Made by a program: the position numbers and the translations under genes
Source: Hydrogenobaculum sp. 3684
Lineage (GTDB): Bacteria; Aquificota; Aquificia; Aquificales; Aquificaceae
DNA length: 64,000 nt
Assembly (NCBI RefSeq): GCF_000213785.1
Contig: NC_015557.1
Location: 1,282,664 to 1,346,663 of the forward strand
Direction: 5' to 3'
In this document: one piece after another, positions 1-9,300 of the stretch
Position numbering within the stretch: position 1 is the stretch's first letter
Layout of the letters: the number at the start of each line of letters is the position of its first letter
The notes under the pieces: generated by a model
What the model saw: only the letters and a program-made list of their open reading frames with translations
The model's database searches: none
Told to the model about the DNA's origin: nothing

Positions 1-71
1 ACACCACCTACTTCTGGTAATATTATATGTCTTGCATATCTTTTAATTTGCTCTTCAGTAAAATCAAACAT
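1..71 (-). CDS. MoeB/ThiF/HesA-type adenylyltransferase, N-terminus only
   Basis: Only the first 23 codons are inside the window; the gene continues beyond base 1. The start is an ATG with a good AAGGAG ribosome site 7 nt upstream. The visible N-terminus carries the run YARHIILPEVGG, which is the usual opening of MoeB/ThiF/HesA E1-like enzymes that adenylate the C-terminus of a small sulfur-carrier protein in molybdopterin or thiamin synthesis. Which of the paralogues it is cannot be told from this fragment. It follows the Ig-like protein gene on the same strand by 12 bp, so the two may be co-transcribed. Confidence 0.75.
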   Translation of the reverse strand, partial: MFDFTEEQIKRYARHIILPEVGG

Positions 72-83
72 GCTAATACTCCT

Positions 84-1535
84 TTAAGGTCTTGGCCTTT
101 CTATGGTTATATCCATGCTGTTGTTGTGCTTTTTTATATCTGTTACATATAGGTCTTCTTTTTCCGGCACAAGCACAATAACAACGGTATCTTTACCGTT
201 TTGAACTATTAACCTGCCAAAAGCTTCTTTTCCAAAGTATAAAGGTTTTACAGTCCTGGCTATTGGATGTTTTATTCTTCTTGTGAAGAATACATCTATT
301 ATACCTATTCTTCTGCCGTCCACAAACTTGGTGCTGTAATCGTATTTTCTTATGGATCCATAAGCTTTCGGAAACTCTAAAGAAGCCACTTCTTTATAAA
401 TATTTTTTTGTGGTTTTACCACTTCTTTCTTCTTAGGCTTTGGTATGCTTTTGGGTTGTAGCTTTGTAACTTCTTTTTGGAAAGTTTGAGCCGGTTTTTT
501 GGGTACCATACCCTCTATGTATGCAGATATTGTAATTGGCTCCGATTTCGTATATATAAGGCTTACCTTCGCTGTGCCGTTTATGAAATCCTCTGGGGGT
601 ATTATATCTGGAATAAGTTTGCCAGTACCACTTGCCACAAGGTGAACAGTTTTACCCACTATATTGTAATTTCTTATAACTTGACCATCTTGATCGTATG
701 CTGTAACGTATACTTCAAAGGGCTCACCGGCACTTATAGTACTTTCTGGAATCTCTACTTTAAATCTGGATGGTTTTGGTGAATATAAATCTACATAATA
801 ATCTTGGCTTGATATTTTACGGTTGTTTACTTCGTAAGCGTCTATAGCTACTTTAGAAGGCGTGTCGTATCTTAATACGATATCAGCTATACCGTTTTTA
901 AACTTATAAGCATGAACTGTGTAAGGAAGTGTGCCGTTTGGTGTTTTAAGTTCTACTACAACGTCAGAGCCTATTGAAGCATAATTTTTAACCACATTTC
1001 CATATTTGTCTAAAGCGATAACCTTAGCTACAAAATCCCTACCCGCTTCTACTGTAGAAGGCGCTTCTATAGCGAACTTATAGACAGGACCATTGACTAC
1101 TTTTATGCTAACCACAGGCATCATACTGCCAGTGGCTTCGTTTTTTATAGGAACTGGATAAGAGCCTTCCAGTATTGATAAAGTAGCCACACCCGCCTCA
1201 TTGTCTTCTATGGTTATACTAAAAGAACCATCTTTGAAATCCTTTGAAGAAAATAAAGCTGGATCTACTGCTAACTCTCCTGTGCTTCTTACAAGAAACT
1301 TCTTATCGTAATAAGAGAAATTATTTATGAAGTTTCCATAAGCATCCGTTGGTCTTAAGGTAAAGGTTACTTTTTGTCCAGCGGTTATATAAATGGGTAT
1401 GTATGCGTCAAAGTAAGAAAAATTACCCGGTTTTACATAAACCTGCTCTGCTCTTGATAAACCCACGCTTACCAACGTGCTCATAAATATTAAAAATAGA
1501 TATATCTTGGCAGTTTGTATATAGCTCTTAATCAT
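84..1535 (-). CDS. secreted protein with three Ig-like (filamin/invasin-type) repeats
   Basis: A 483-residue protein. The ATG at 1535 was chosen because an AAGGAG site lies 6 nt upstream and it opens directly into a signal peptide (MIKSYIQTAKIYLFLIFMS, then a short hydrophobic stretch ending near AEQ). An upstream ATG at 1601 lacks these features. After the signal come three related beta-rich repeats of about 90-110 residues, each with an AG-x-F-x-V-x-(V/A)-x-D-x-(Y/D)-G-(N/Q) core followed by NY or NF. A Pro/Lys-rich linker (PKPKKKEVVKPQK) follows, then a C-terminal beta domain of about 90 residues that resembles an AMIN-type envelope-binding domain. Role unknown; probably periplasmic or cell-surface. 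The domain names are inferred from sequence pattern only. Confidence 0.7.
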   Translation of the reverse strand: MIKSYIQTAKIYLFLIFMSTLVSVGLSRAEQVYVKPGNFSYFDAYIPIYITAGQKVTFTLRPTDAYGNFINNFSYYDKKFLVRSTGELAVDPALFSSKDFKDGSFSITIEDNEAGVATLSILEGSYPVPIKNEATGSMMPVVSIKVVNGPVYKFAIEAPSTVEAGRDFVAKVIALDKYGNVVKNYASIGSDVVVELKTPNGTLPYTVHAYKFKNGIADIVLRYDTPSKVAIDAYEVNNRKISSQDYYVDLYSPKPSRFKVEIPESTISAGEPFEVYVTAYDQDGQVIRNYNIVGKTVHLVASGTGKLIPDIIPPEDFINGTAKVSLIYTKSEPITISAYIEGMVPKKPAQTFQKEVTKLQPKSIPKPKKKEVVKPQKNIYKEVASLEFPKAYGSIRKYDYSTKFVDGRRIGIIDVFFTRRIKHPIARTVKPLYFGKEAFGRLIVQNGKDTVVIVLVPEKEDLYVTDIKKHNNSMDITIERPRP

Positions 1536-1614
1536 AACATCTCCTTGTAAAATATTATATAACATTTTTTTATAAAAATAGAAATTTTGTAGCAAACTCA
1601 TGTAAAATATTAGA

Positions 1615-2649
1615 ATGATAAAGATAATTGAGCCTAGATTTACGGAAGAAGATGCAAAAGTCCTATCAGAGATAGTGCTTTCTGGTTATATAACAAGAGG
1701 ACCATGGACCAAAAAATTTTCTGAAGCTTTTGCACAGTTTTTAGGTGTAGAAAAAGTTTATACGGTTTGTTCTGGGACCGCTGCTTTATACGTGATATTA
1801 AAAGCCTTAAACGTTGAAGGTAAACATGTTGTAGTACCAGCTCTTAGCTTTATGGCTACGATAGACACGGTGATTTTGGCAGGTGGTATACCGGTGGTGG
1901 TGGATGTAGATGAGTATTATACAATGGATGTAAATCAACTAGAAGATGCTATAAAAAAATACAACCCAGTTTGTATAATACCGGTGCATCTTTACGGTGG
2001 CATGGCTGATATGGATTCAATTATGTCGCTTGCAAATAAATACAACGTATATGTTTTAGAAGATGCAGCCCAAGCTCACGGAGCATCTTTTAAGGGTAAA
2101 ATGGCTGGAGCTATAGGACATGTGGGGGCTTTTAGTTTTTACGCTTCTAAGAATGTTCCAATGGGAGAGGGTGGTGCAATATCGTCTTCTGATGAGTCTA
2201 TATTAAAAGCTGTAAACGCCCTTATAGACTTTGGAGATTCACCGGCCTTAAATTTAAGAATTACAGAGTTTCAGGCTGCCCTTGGATTTTTAGGACTTCA
2301 GAGACTAAAAGAACAAAACGATAAGCGTATAAAAAACGCAGAGTACTACAACAAGCACCTATCCGATGAGCTCATAAAACCAAAACAAAGAGAAAACTCC
2401 CATCACGTTTATCATCTTTACACGTTAAGGCATAAAAATAGGGATCATATAATAGAATCTCTTAAAAAAGAGGATATAGACGCAAGGGTATATTACACTT
2501 ATACGTTGGCAAGCTTAAGAGATGCTTTGCATCTTCCTCTTGATAACGCCAACAAATATATAAAGGAGCTTTTTAGTATACCAGTGCACCCTTATCTTTC
2601 TCAGGAGGATTTAGAAAAAATAGTTTATGTTATAAACAAAAGCCTATGA
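1615..2649 (+). CDS. DegT/DnrJ/EryC1/StrS family PLP-dependent aminotransferase
   Basis: A 344-residue fold-type I aminotransferase of the sugar-nucleotide aminotransferase family. The cofactor lysine is K179 in SFYASKN; the ring-binding aspartate is in VLEDAAQAHG (D150); the N-terminal CSGTAALY loop binds phosphate. The family usually aminates keto-sugar nucleotides for surface polysaccharide. The gene begins without a Shine-Dalgarno; a TAAAAT box ends 6 nt before the ATG, so the mRNA is probably leaderless. It overlaps hisH by 4 nt and heads a + strand run that also encodes a glycosyltransferase and a flippase-like protein, which fits a surface-glycan role. The exact substrate cannot be read from sequence. 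Confidence 0.88.
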   Translation: MIKIIEPRFTEEDAKVLSEIVLSGYITRGPWTKKFSEAFAQFLGVEKVYTVCSGTAALYVILKALNVEGKHVVVPALSFMATIDTVILAGGIPVVVDVDEYYTMDVNQLEDAIKKYNPVCIIPVHLYGGMADMDSIMSLANKYNVYVLEDAAQAHGASFKGKMAGAIGHVGAFSFYASKNVPMGEGGAISSSDESILKAVNALIDFGDSPALNLRITEFQAALGFLGLQRLKEQNDKRIKNAEYYNKHLSDELIKPKQRENSHHVYHLYTLRHKNRDHIIESLKKEDIDARVYYTYTLASLRDALHLPLDNANKYIKELFSIPVHPYLSQEDLEKIVYVINKSL

Positions 2650-3254
2650 TAGGTATAATAGATTACGGTATGGGAAACCTTGGAAGCGTTTTTAAGGCTT
2701 TTGACAAAGTGGGTTTAAACCCTCAGATAATAAACACCAAAGACCAAATAAAAACTTCTGATGCTCTTTGTCTTCCGGGTGTTGGAGCTTTTAAAGATGC
2801 GATGGATAATCTTAAAAATTTAGATATCATAGATGACATAATAGCTTTTATAAAATCAGGCAAACCTTTTATAGGTATTTGTCTTGGATACCAGCTTTTG
2901 TTTGAAAAAAGCTATGAGTTTGGCGAGCACGAAGGGCTTTCTATATTTAAAGGTGATGTTAGGCTTTTTCCAGTGGGGGTGAAAGTGCCTCATATAGGCT
3001 GGAACCAGCTTTGGATAAAAAAAGATGATGGCGTGTTTAAAGGTGTAGAAAACGGGGCTTTTGTATACTTTGTGCATTCGTATTACGTAAATCCTCAGGA
3101 TAAAGATATAATCTCCACTTACACCGATTATAGCGTTGATTTTGCATCTTCTATAGAATACGAGAACGTAGTGGGTTTGCAGTTTCATCCAGAAAAAAGC
3201 CAAGAAGTGGGTCTTAAAATACTTTCTAATTTTAAAGAAAAATACAAGCTATGA
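2646..3254 (+). CDS. hisH: imidazole glycerol phosphate synthase, glutamine amidotransferase subunit
   Basis: A 202-residue class I glutamine amidotransferase that supplies ammonia to HisF in histidine synthesis. The nucleophile is the Cys in GICLGYQLL; the His and Glu of the triad are in QFHPEKS. The MIGIIDYGMGNLGS opening and the VPHIGWNQL and YFVHSYY segments are typical of HisH. The start overlaps the aminotransferase stop (ATGA). hisF is not in the window, as expected where his genes are scattered. A specialised HisH2 role in sugar amidination is possible because of the glycan neighbours, but no HisF2 or WbpG-like partner is seen. Confidence 0.92.
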   Translation: MIGIIDYGMGNLGSVFKAFDKVGLNPQIINTKDQIKTSDALCLPGVGAFKDAMDNLKNLDIIDDIIAFIKSGKPFIGICLGYQLLFEKSYEFGEHEGLSIFKGDVRLFPVGVKVPHIGWNQLWIKKDDGVFKGVENGAFVYFVHSYYVNPQDKDIISTYTDYSVDFASSIEYENVVGLQFHPEKSQEVGLKILSNFKEKYKL

Positions 3255-3266
3255 GGTGAGAAAGCT

Positions 3267-3941
3267 ATGAGAGTGCTTTATCTTACAAGATGTGCCAATA
3301 AGTATAGTGCTTATTATGACTTGGATTGTAAAGAAAACTTGTTTACCGATGGAAAATTTTCTTTTTTGCAAGAAAAAAGGCATGAAGCGTTTAAGCTTTT
3401 AAAAGCTAAAAAATCAAAAGAGGGTGGGGCTCTTTGGAGAATATCCAAAGATAAGTTTTGGGAAGGGCTTCATATGCATGTCATGCCAAAAGCTGTAAAA
3501 GAGAGAATTTTTGAAAGAACGATAGTGTTACATCCCATAATGGGTATGCTATCACCGGAGGACAAAGTTTGCAAATGGGATGTTTCTTGTCAGTATAAGT
3601 CTATGGGTTTTTGGAAAGAAGATATAAAAAGATATATACTTAACGATGATTTTATTGTGTTTAACTTTCTACCAAGCTCTTTTGATAGGCTTTTACCAAA
3701 AGAAACAAAGGTTGTAAACTTTAAATACATGATAAAGGATAAACCTATGAAAGATAGTTCTTTGGTAAAAGCTTACACAATGAGATATATAGTTGAAAAA
3801 GATATAAAAAGCATAGAAGAACTTAAAAAGATAAATTTTTTAGATTTTGTGGTAAGCGATATACAAGAAGAAGATAACGCCATAGCGGTTTATATGCATT
3901 CTGAAGGAAAATACTCTGTTAAAAAAGCGGGTATCATATGA
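3267..3941 (+). CDS. YaaA/UPF0246-like protein
   Basis: A 224-residue protein with GTG-rich spacing and a ribosome site (GAGGTGAGAAAG region) just upstream of its ATG. The order of conserved pieces matches the YaaA family: a central LHPIMGMLSPEDK segment, then FW..DI...L, a VFNFLPSSF segment and a C-terminal MRYIVEKDI...ELKKINFLDF stretch. In E. coli YaaA limits DNA damage in peroxide stress by lowering free iron; the biochemical activity is DNA binding with a fold related to DNA glycosylases. Similarity here is remote, so a peroxide role is inference. It overlaps the following glycosyltransferase by 4 nt. Confidence 0.6.
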   Translation: MRVLYLTRCANKYSAYYDLDCKENLFTDGKFSFLQEKRHEAFKLLKAKKSKEGGALWRISKDKFWEGLHMHVMPKAVKERIFERTIVLHPIMGMLSPEDKVCKWDVSCQYKSMGFWKEDIKRYILNDDFIVFNFLPSSFDRLLPKETKVVNFKYMIKDKPMKDSSLVKAYTMRYIVEKDIKSIEELKKINFLDFVVSDIQEEDNAIAVYMHSEGKYSVKKAGII

Positions 3942-4897
3942 AAATTTCTATAGTAATACCAATTTACAACGAAGAAGAAAGCGTAGGAACGCTTTACGAA
4001 AAAATCGTAGACACTATGAATAAGCTTCCCTACGATTATGAGATAATAGCGGTAGATGATGGAAGCACCGACAACACTTTTAACAAGTTAAAGGAAATAG
4101 CCTCAAAAGATAAGCGATTAAAGGTAATAAGCTTTAAAAGAAACTATGGACAAACGGCAGCCATGTTTGCAGGTTTTCAGCACGCTTCTGGGGATGTAGT
4201 CATTACTATGGATGCAGATCTTCAAAACGACCCAGCGGATATCCCGATCCTCATTGAAAAGATAAACGAAGGATACGATGTGGTAAGCGGTTGGCGTAAA
4301 GACAGAAAAGACCCGTTTTTTTCAAGGACACTACCTTCTAAAATTGCCAATTATATAATTTCAAACGCCACAGGTGTTTATCTTCATGATTATGGATGTT
4401 CGTTAAAAGCCTATAAAAAAGATATAGCTAAAAACTTTAGGCTATACGGAGATATGCATAGATTTTTGCCTGCTTTGGCTAAGGGGTTAGGGGCTAAGAT
4501 AACAGAAGTGCCTGTGAGTCATCATCCAAGACTTTACGGTAAATCTAAATACGGTATAGGGCGTACTATAAGGGTTATACTTGATATATTCTTGGTAAAG
4601 TTTTTAAATGAGTATATAAACAAACCCCTTTATGCTTTTGGCGGTATAGGTTTTATACTTTTTAGCCTTGGATTTTTATCTGGGCTTTATCTTACCTACG
4701 ATAAACTTATAAACAATCAAGAGATAGGACAAAGACCTCTTTTGTTTTTGACAGTGCTTCTTATTATATCTGGTCTTCAGTTTATATCTACTGGAATAAT
4801 CGCAGAAGTTATTATAAGAACTTACTACGAATCTCAAGATATAAAACCCTATAGGATAAAGGATGCAATAAATATAGAAAATATTGATGAAAATTAA
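3938..4897 (+). CDS. GT2-family polyprenyl-phosphate glycosyltransferase (GtrB/DPM1-like)
   Basis: A 319-residue inner-membrane glycosyltransferase. The N-terminal GT-A domain has SIVIPIYNEEESV, the VDDGSTDNT nucleotide loop and the DADLQNDP metal-binding motif; YGKSKYGIGRTIR is the usual segment ahead of the membrane part. Two C-terminal transmembrane helices follow (about residues 232-256 and 268-293). Family members transfer glucose, mannose or aminosugars from a nucleotide donor to polyprenyl phosphate for later use in the periplasm. The downstream flippase-like gene overlaps it by about 10 nt, so they are probably made together. Confidence 0.9.
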   Translation: MKISIVIPIYNEEESVGTLYEKIVDTMNKLPYDYEIIAVDDGSTDNTFNKLKEIASKDKRLKVISFKRNYGQTAAMFAGFQHASGDVVITMDADLQNDPADIPILIEKINEGYDVVSGWRKDRKDPFFSRTLPSKIANYIISNATGVYLHDYGCSLKAYKKDIAKNFRLYGDMHRFLPALAKGLGAKITEVPVSHHPRLYGKSKYGIGRTIRVILDIFLVKFLNEYINKPLYAFGGIGFILFSLGFLSGLYLTYDKLINNQEIGQRPLLFLTVLLIISGLQFISTGIIAEVIIRTYYESQDIKPYRIKDAINIENIDEN

Positions 4898-5756
4898 AAT
4901 ACTGGTTTCTTTTCTTTTAAGCATATTATTTTTATACATCTTTTATAAAACCGTTGGTTTTAAAGAGGCTAAAAATGGCTTTGAAGCTTTAAACCCCCTT
5001 TATATAGGTGTTGGTTTTACTCTTTACGTTTTTAGTTCTTTCTTAAGAGCTTATCGCTGGCATCTAATGATAAAAGATATAAACATGAAAGATTTTTTTC
5101 TTATAAACAACATCCATATTTTTTTAAACAATATACTACCGGCTAGGACTGGAGAGTTTAGTTTCTTTTACATGCTTAAAAAGCGTGGTATAAACCTTAC
5201 TAAATCCTTTTGGATATTTGCTTTGGCTAGACTGATGGATGGACTTGCTTTGCTTGGGTTTTTCTTTGGTTTTTTCTTTAAGTTTTATTTTGCGGCTTTT
5301 ATCGTCGTATTTGGTCTTATAATGGTGTTTTTACTAAAGCATACTATAGCTATTTTACCAAATATATTTATTTTAAAATCCCTAAAACAAAATCTCTCTA
5401 CTCATTTTGAAAGCAAAACCGCCATAAAGCTTTACTTTATCTCTGTGATATCTTTTGCTTTTAAGTTTCTTGGCTTTTATGAGATGGCAAAAAACATTAT
5501 ACCTATGGGATTTTTTGATATATTGCCCTCTTATGTGGTATCAGAACTTAGCTCTATATTGCCTATAAACGGCGTTATGGGCCTTGGCACTTATGAGTTT
5601 GGTTTTTCTATACCATCAAAGCTAACTGATATATCTTTAAAAACGTCTTTGGATCTTGGCTTTATAACCCATGTGTTTTTGCTTTTATCTTCTTCTATAC
5701 TTGGTATACTATCTTTATTATTTTTAAAGCTTGAACACTACAAAGAAGAAAGATAA
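4887..5756 (+). CDS. lysylphosphatidylglycerol synthase TM-domain/flippase-like protein (UPF0104)
   Basis: A polytopic membrane protein of about 289 residues. The ATG at 4887 is preferred; a TTG codon directly before it is also open. The family hallmark is RAYRWHLMIKD near the N-terminus, followed by NNILPARTGE and, near the C-terminus, ELSSILPINGVMGLGTYE. The family covers MprF-type transmembrane domains and putative lipid or glycolipid flippases. Overlap with the GT2 gene supports a role in moving or modifying a polyprenyl- or lipid-linked sugar. The 3' end overlaps the convergent PAP2 gene by 19 bp. Confidence 0.8.
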   Translation: MKIKILVSFLLSILFLYIFYKTVGFKEAKNGFEALNPLYIGVGFTLYVFSSFLRAYRWHLMIKDINMKDFFLINNIHIFLNNILPARTGEFSFFYMLKKRGINLTKSFWIFALARLMDGLALLGFFFGFFFKFYFAAFIVVFGLIMVFLLKHTIAILPNIFILKSLKQNLSTHFESKTAIKLYFISVISFAFKFLGFYEMAKNIIPMGFFDILPSYVVSELSSILPINGVMGLGTYEFGFSIPSKLTDISLKTSLDLGFITHVFLLLSSSILGILSLLFLKLEHYKEER

Positions 5757-6328
5757 AGCTTTTCTAACTTTATAACCAAAATAGATATCAGACATCCCAT
5801 ACCAAAACTCACAAGCACATCTCCAAGATAATGCATAAAAAGTAAAACCCTTGATATACCCACCAACATTGACCAAAGTATAAGGTAAAACCCTAGTTTT
5901 TTATTTTTAATAAAAATACTAAAAGCTATAGAACTGTTTATAAGCACATGCCCAGAAGGTATAGAAGAGTAATTTTTATTGCTTTTAAAAAAGTAAAACC
6001 CATATATATCTTTTTTCAAAAAAAGCTCAGGCCTTGCTTTACCAAATATAAACTTAAACAGCATGATAGCGCTATCTGAAAGCACAAGACAAACTGATAG
6101 TAAGAGTATATACTTTCTTAGGCTTTTAACATAAAAACTAATCAGCATAAGCACCGTACATGCATAAAAAACAATGTCAAAATGCCCAAGCTTTGTAATA
6201 AGTTTTATCAAGCTTTTAAAAGCCAAAAAACTATCCCTATGGACATACAAAAAATACGTTATATCCTTATCAAATAAAAATATGCTTATAAATCCAAGGA
6301 CTATAAGAGATATCCCTATTTTAATCAT
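5738..6328 (-). CDS. PAP2-family membrane phosphatase
   Basis: A 196-residue membrane protein with the complete PAP2 catalytic set: K-x6-RP (FKFIFGKARPE), PSGH (SIPSGHVL) and SR-x5-H-x3-D (SRVLLFMHYLGD). Five or six hydrophobic helices are visible. PAP2 enzymes of this size dephosphorylate lipid phosphates such as undecaprenyl pyrophosphate or phosphatidylglycerol phosphate at the outer face of the inner membrane. Placement beside polyprenyl-sugar genes favours a lipid-carrier substrate, but this is inference. The RND terminator lies just upstream (6348-6367). Confidence 0.85.
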   Translation of the reverse strand: MIKIGISLIVLGFISIFLFDKDITYFLYVHRDSFLAFKSLIKLITKLGHFDIVFYACTVLMLISFYVKSLRKYILLLSVCLVLSDSAIMLFKFIFGKARPELFLKKDIYGFYFFKSNKNYSSIPSGHVLINSSIAFSIFIKNKKLGFYLILWSMLVGISRVLLFMHYLGDVLVSFGMGCLISILVIKLEKLYLSSL

Positions 6329-6347
6329 ATATTTATTATAAGATAAA

Positions 6348-6367
6348 AGAGCCCCTGGAAGGGCTCT
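6348..6367 (-). terminator. rho-independent terminator of the RND efflux operon
   Basis: A perfect 7-bp stem (AGAGCCC / GGGCTCT) with a CTGGAA loop lies 11 nt after the RND gene's stop. On the minus strand it is followed by TTTTATCTT, so it acts for the RND operon; the + strand side lacks a T run. Confidence 0.85.
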
Positions 6368-6377
6368 AAGATCTTAA

Positions 6378-9300
6378 TTAACTTCTTAAATCTTTACTTA
6401 TGTCTTCTGGCAAGGGGCAAGCTTCTGGTGGAAGGCCTTTTACTTTAGACCCATAATACATAACTGGGATAAGCACCAAGCTAAGAGCAGTGGAGGCTAT
6501 TGTACCAAAAATAAGGGATATGGCAAGACCGTTGAATATCGGGTCAAATATGATAACAAAAGCACCTACTATAAGGGCTGCTGCTGTTAAAAGTACAGGT
6601 CTTGTTCTTATGACACCGGCTTCTACCACAGCCACATGAAGAGGTACTCCTTCTCTTATACGTTGTTCTGCAAATTCCACAAGAAGTATAGAGTTTCTAA
6701 GGATTATACCAGCTAAAGCTATAAAACCTATCATAGAAGTGGCTGTAAAGAAAGCGTGTAGTATAAAGTGTCCTGGGACTATACCAACTAAAGTTAGTGG
6801 AATAGGAGACATGATGATACCAGGGGTTTTGAAGTCCTTAAACCATCCTACTATGAGGATATAGATGATAAAAAGAGCACCTGCAAAAGCAATGCCAAGA
6901 TCTCTAAACACTTGCAAAGTAATATACATCTCACCACCCCATCTTACATATATATGATTTGTAATCTTTGGGAAAGACATCCAAAGCTCTGATACATGGC
7001 CATACGGGTTAGGTATACTCAAAACCTTTTTCCTTATGTCCCATATGCTGTAAAACGGGGCACCTGCACCTTTTGCCACATCTCCTACCACATATACTAC
7101 TCTTCTTAAATTTTCGTGATATATGGTTTTGTGTATAGGGTGTTTTACTATTTTGATGAGGTTTGATAGTGGTATAAGCTGACCTTGTTTGTTGGGTATT
7201 TCTAAGTTTTCAAGGTTTTGAAGCGTTCTATAGGGTCTTGCTATCCTTACTTCTATAGGTACTGCTTCGGTGTCTGTGGACTGGATGATACCAGCATTAT
7301 AACCAGCGGTTGCTACTCTTAGAGTCCTTACTATATCCTTTTTTGAAACCCCAAACTGTGCCGCCCTTGCTTGATCTATAACAAAATCTATTTGGGGAGC
7401 GTTTGATTCTAAGTATATACCGCTGTCTGTTATTTCTTTATCTTTTCTAAAAAGCTTTAAAACTTGCATAGCAAAGGCTCTTTGAGAAGAAAGCGTTGGG
7501 CCGTATATCTGAGCCACTATTGGGTCTAAAACTGGTGGGCCTGGTGGGGTCTCTACTACAGCCACATAAGAAGCTCCCATGGAGTAAGCTATCTTTTGTA
7601 CCATAGGTCTTATGGATTGGGCAAAAGCGTGGGATTCCATTTTTCTTTTGTCTTTTCCCACAAGCTCTATGGCTATTTGTGCATAGTAAGGTCTTGTCCT
7701 AAGATAGTAGTGTCTTATAAGGCCGTTAAAACCATAGGGTTTTGGCAAACCTGCATATATTTGATAGTATTTAACCTCTTTTTGTTTTGCTATGTAATCT
7801 GCAATCTTTTTGGCCACTAAATATGTTTGCTCTACCGTGGTATCTTCTGGCATGTTTAAGACTACTGATAGTTCTGATTTGTTGTCGAAAGGAAGCATTT
7901 TTACTATAACAGCTCTACTTAGTATAAGAAATACAGATATACCCAATAAAGACCAAACGGCTATATAGAATAAAACTCTTTTTGATTTTGATATAAGAAG
8001 GGGTTCTACCATCTTGCAGTATAGTTTCCAAAATATAGTTTCTTTTATGTTTATTACAGGTTTTTCGCTTTTATCATGATTTTCGTGTCCATGTTTTATA
8101 AGTCTATAGGCTGCCCAAGGAGTTATGGTAAAAGCAACCCACAAAGAAAATAGTATTGCTGCACTAGCGTTTACCGGTATTGGCCTCATATAAGGACCCA
8201 TAAGACCACCCACAAAAGCCATAGGCATTAAAGCGGCTATGATGGTAAGGGTTGCAAGTATGGTAGGGTTTCCTACTTCGTCAGTGGCTCTTATTATGGC
8301 ATCGTGTTTTGGAAGTTCTGGGAAAAACTCAAACCATCTATGAATATTTTCTACCACTACAATAGCAGCGTCTACCAATATGCCGATTGAGAATATAAGA
8401 GCAAAAAGCGTAACCCTGTTTATAGTAAAACCGTAAAGCTTGCTAAAGAATAACGCAAATGCAAGGGTTACAGGTACAGCTATTGCTACTATAAGAGACT
8501 CTCTAAGACCAAGAGCTACCGCTATAAGAAGTATAACAGACGCTGTGGCTATAAATAAGTGCTCTATAAGTTCGTTTGCTTTGTTTTGAGCGGATTTTCC
8601 GTAGTTTCTTGTAACGGTTATGTGTAATCTTGATGGAATGACAGTACCTTTTAAAGAATCTATCTTTTTAAGTACATCGTTTGCTACATTTACTGCGTTT
8701 GTACCTGCTCTTTTTGCTATCGAGATAGTAACAGCGGGATACATAGGAGAGCCATAGCGTTTAGAAGCAGCGCCAAAGCCCATAGTTACGTAATCGTGTA
8801 TACCGCCTGGACCATCTGTAATCGTGGCTATATCTCTTAGATAAACTGGTTTTCCGCCGTACCATCCTACCACCAAATCTTCTAAATCTTGTTTAGATCT
8901 GATAAAGTTTCCGGTTTTTACATAGTAAAGTGTGTTGTTTTGATTTACATAACCGCTTGGAAGTTCTTGGTTTGCCTCTTGGATGATATGTACTATATAA
9001 GCTGGAGAAAGACCGTAAGCCGCTTCTTTAGCTGGGTCTAACAGTACCCTTAATTTTCTTGGTTGACCACCGTAGATTTTTACTTGAGCTACGTTTGGTA
9101 CAGTTTTTAGCTCGTTATCTAAGGTGTCTGCAATCCTTCTTAGAGAATAATAGTCATAGCCTTTTCCCCACAACGTAAGTGTCATTATTGGCACATCGTC
9201 TATGGATTTTAGTTTTATAAGAGGTGGAAGTTGAACGCCTGGTGGTACTAAGTTTAAAGATGCCATCATTTTGGCATTTAACTGCACAAGTGCTTTTATA

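Noticed and set aside
2646-3254. HisH2-type sugar amidination enzyme
   Set aside because: Sequence is that of ordinary HisH, and no HisF2/WbpG-like gene is adjacent, despite the glycan neighbours.
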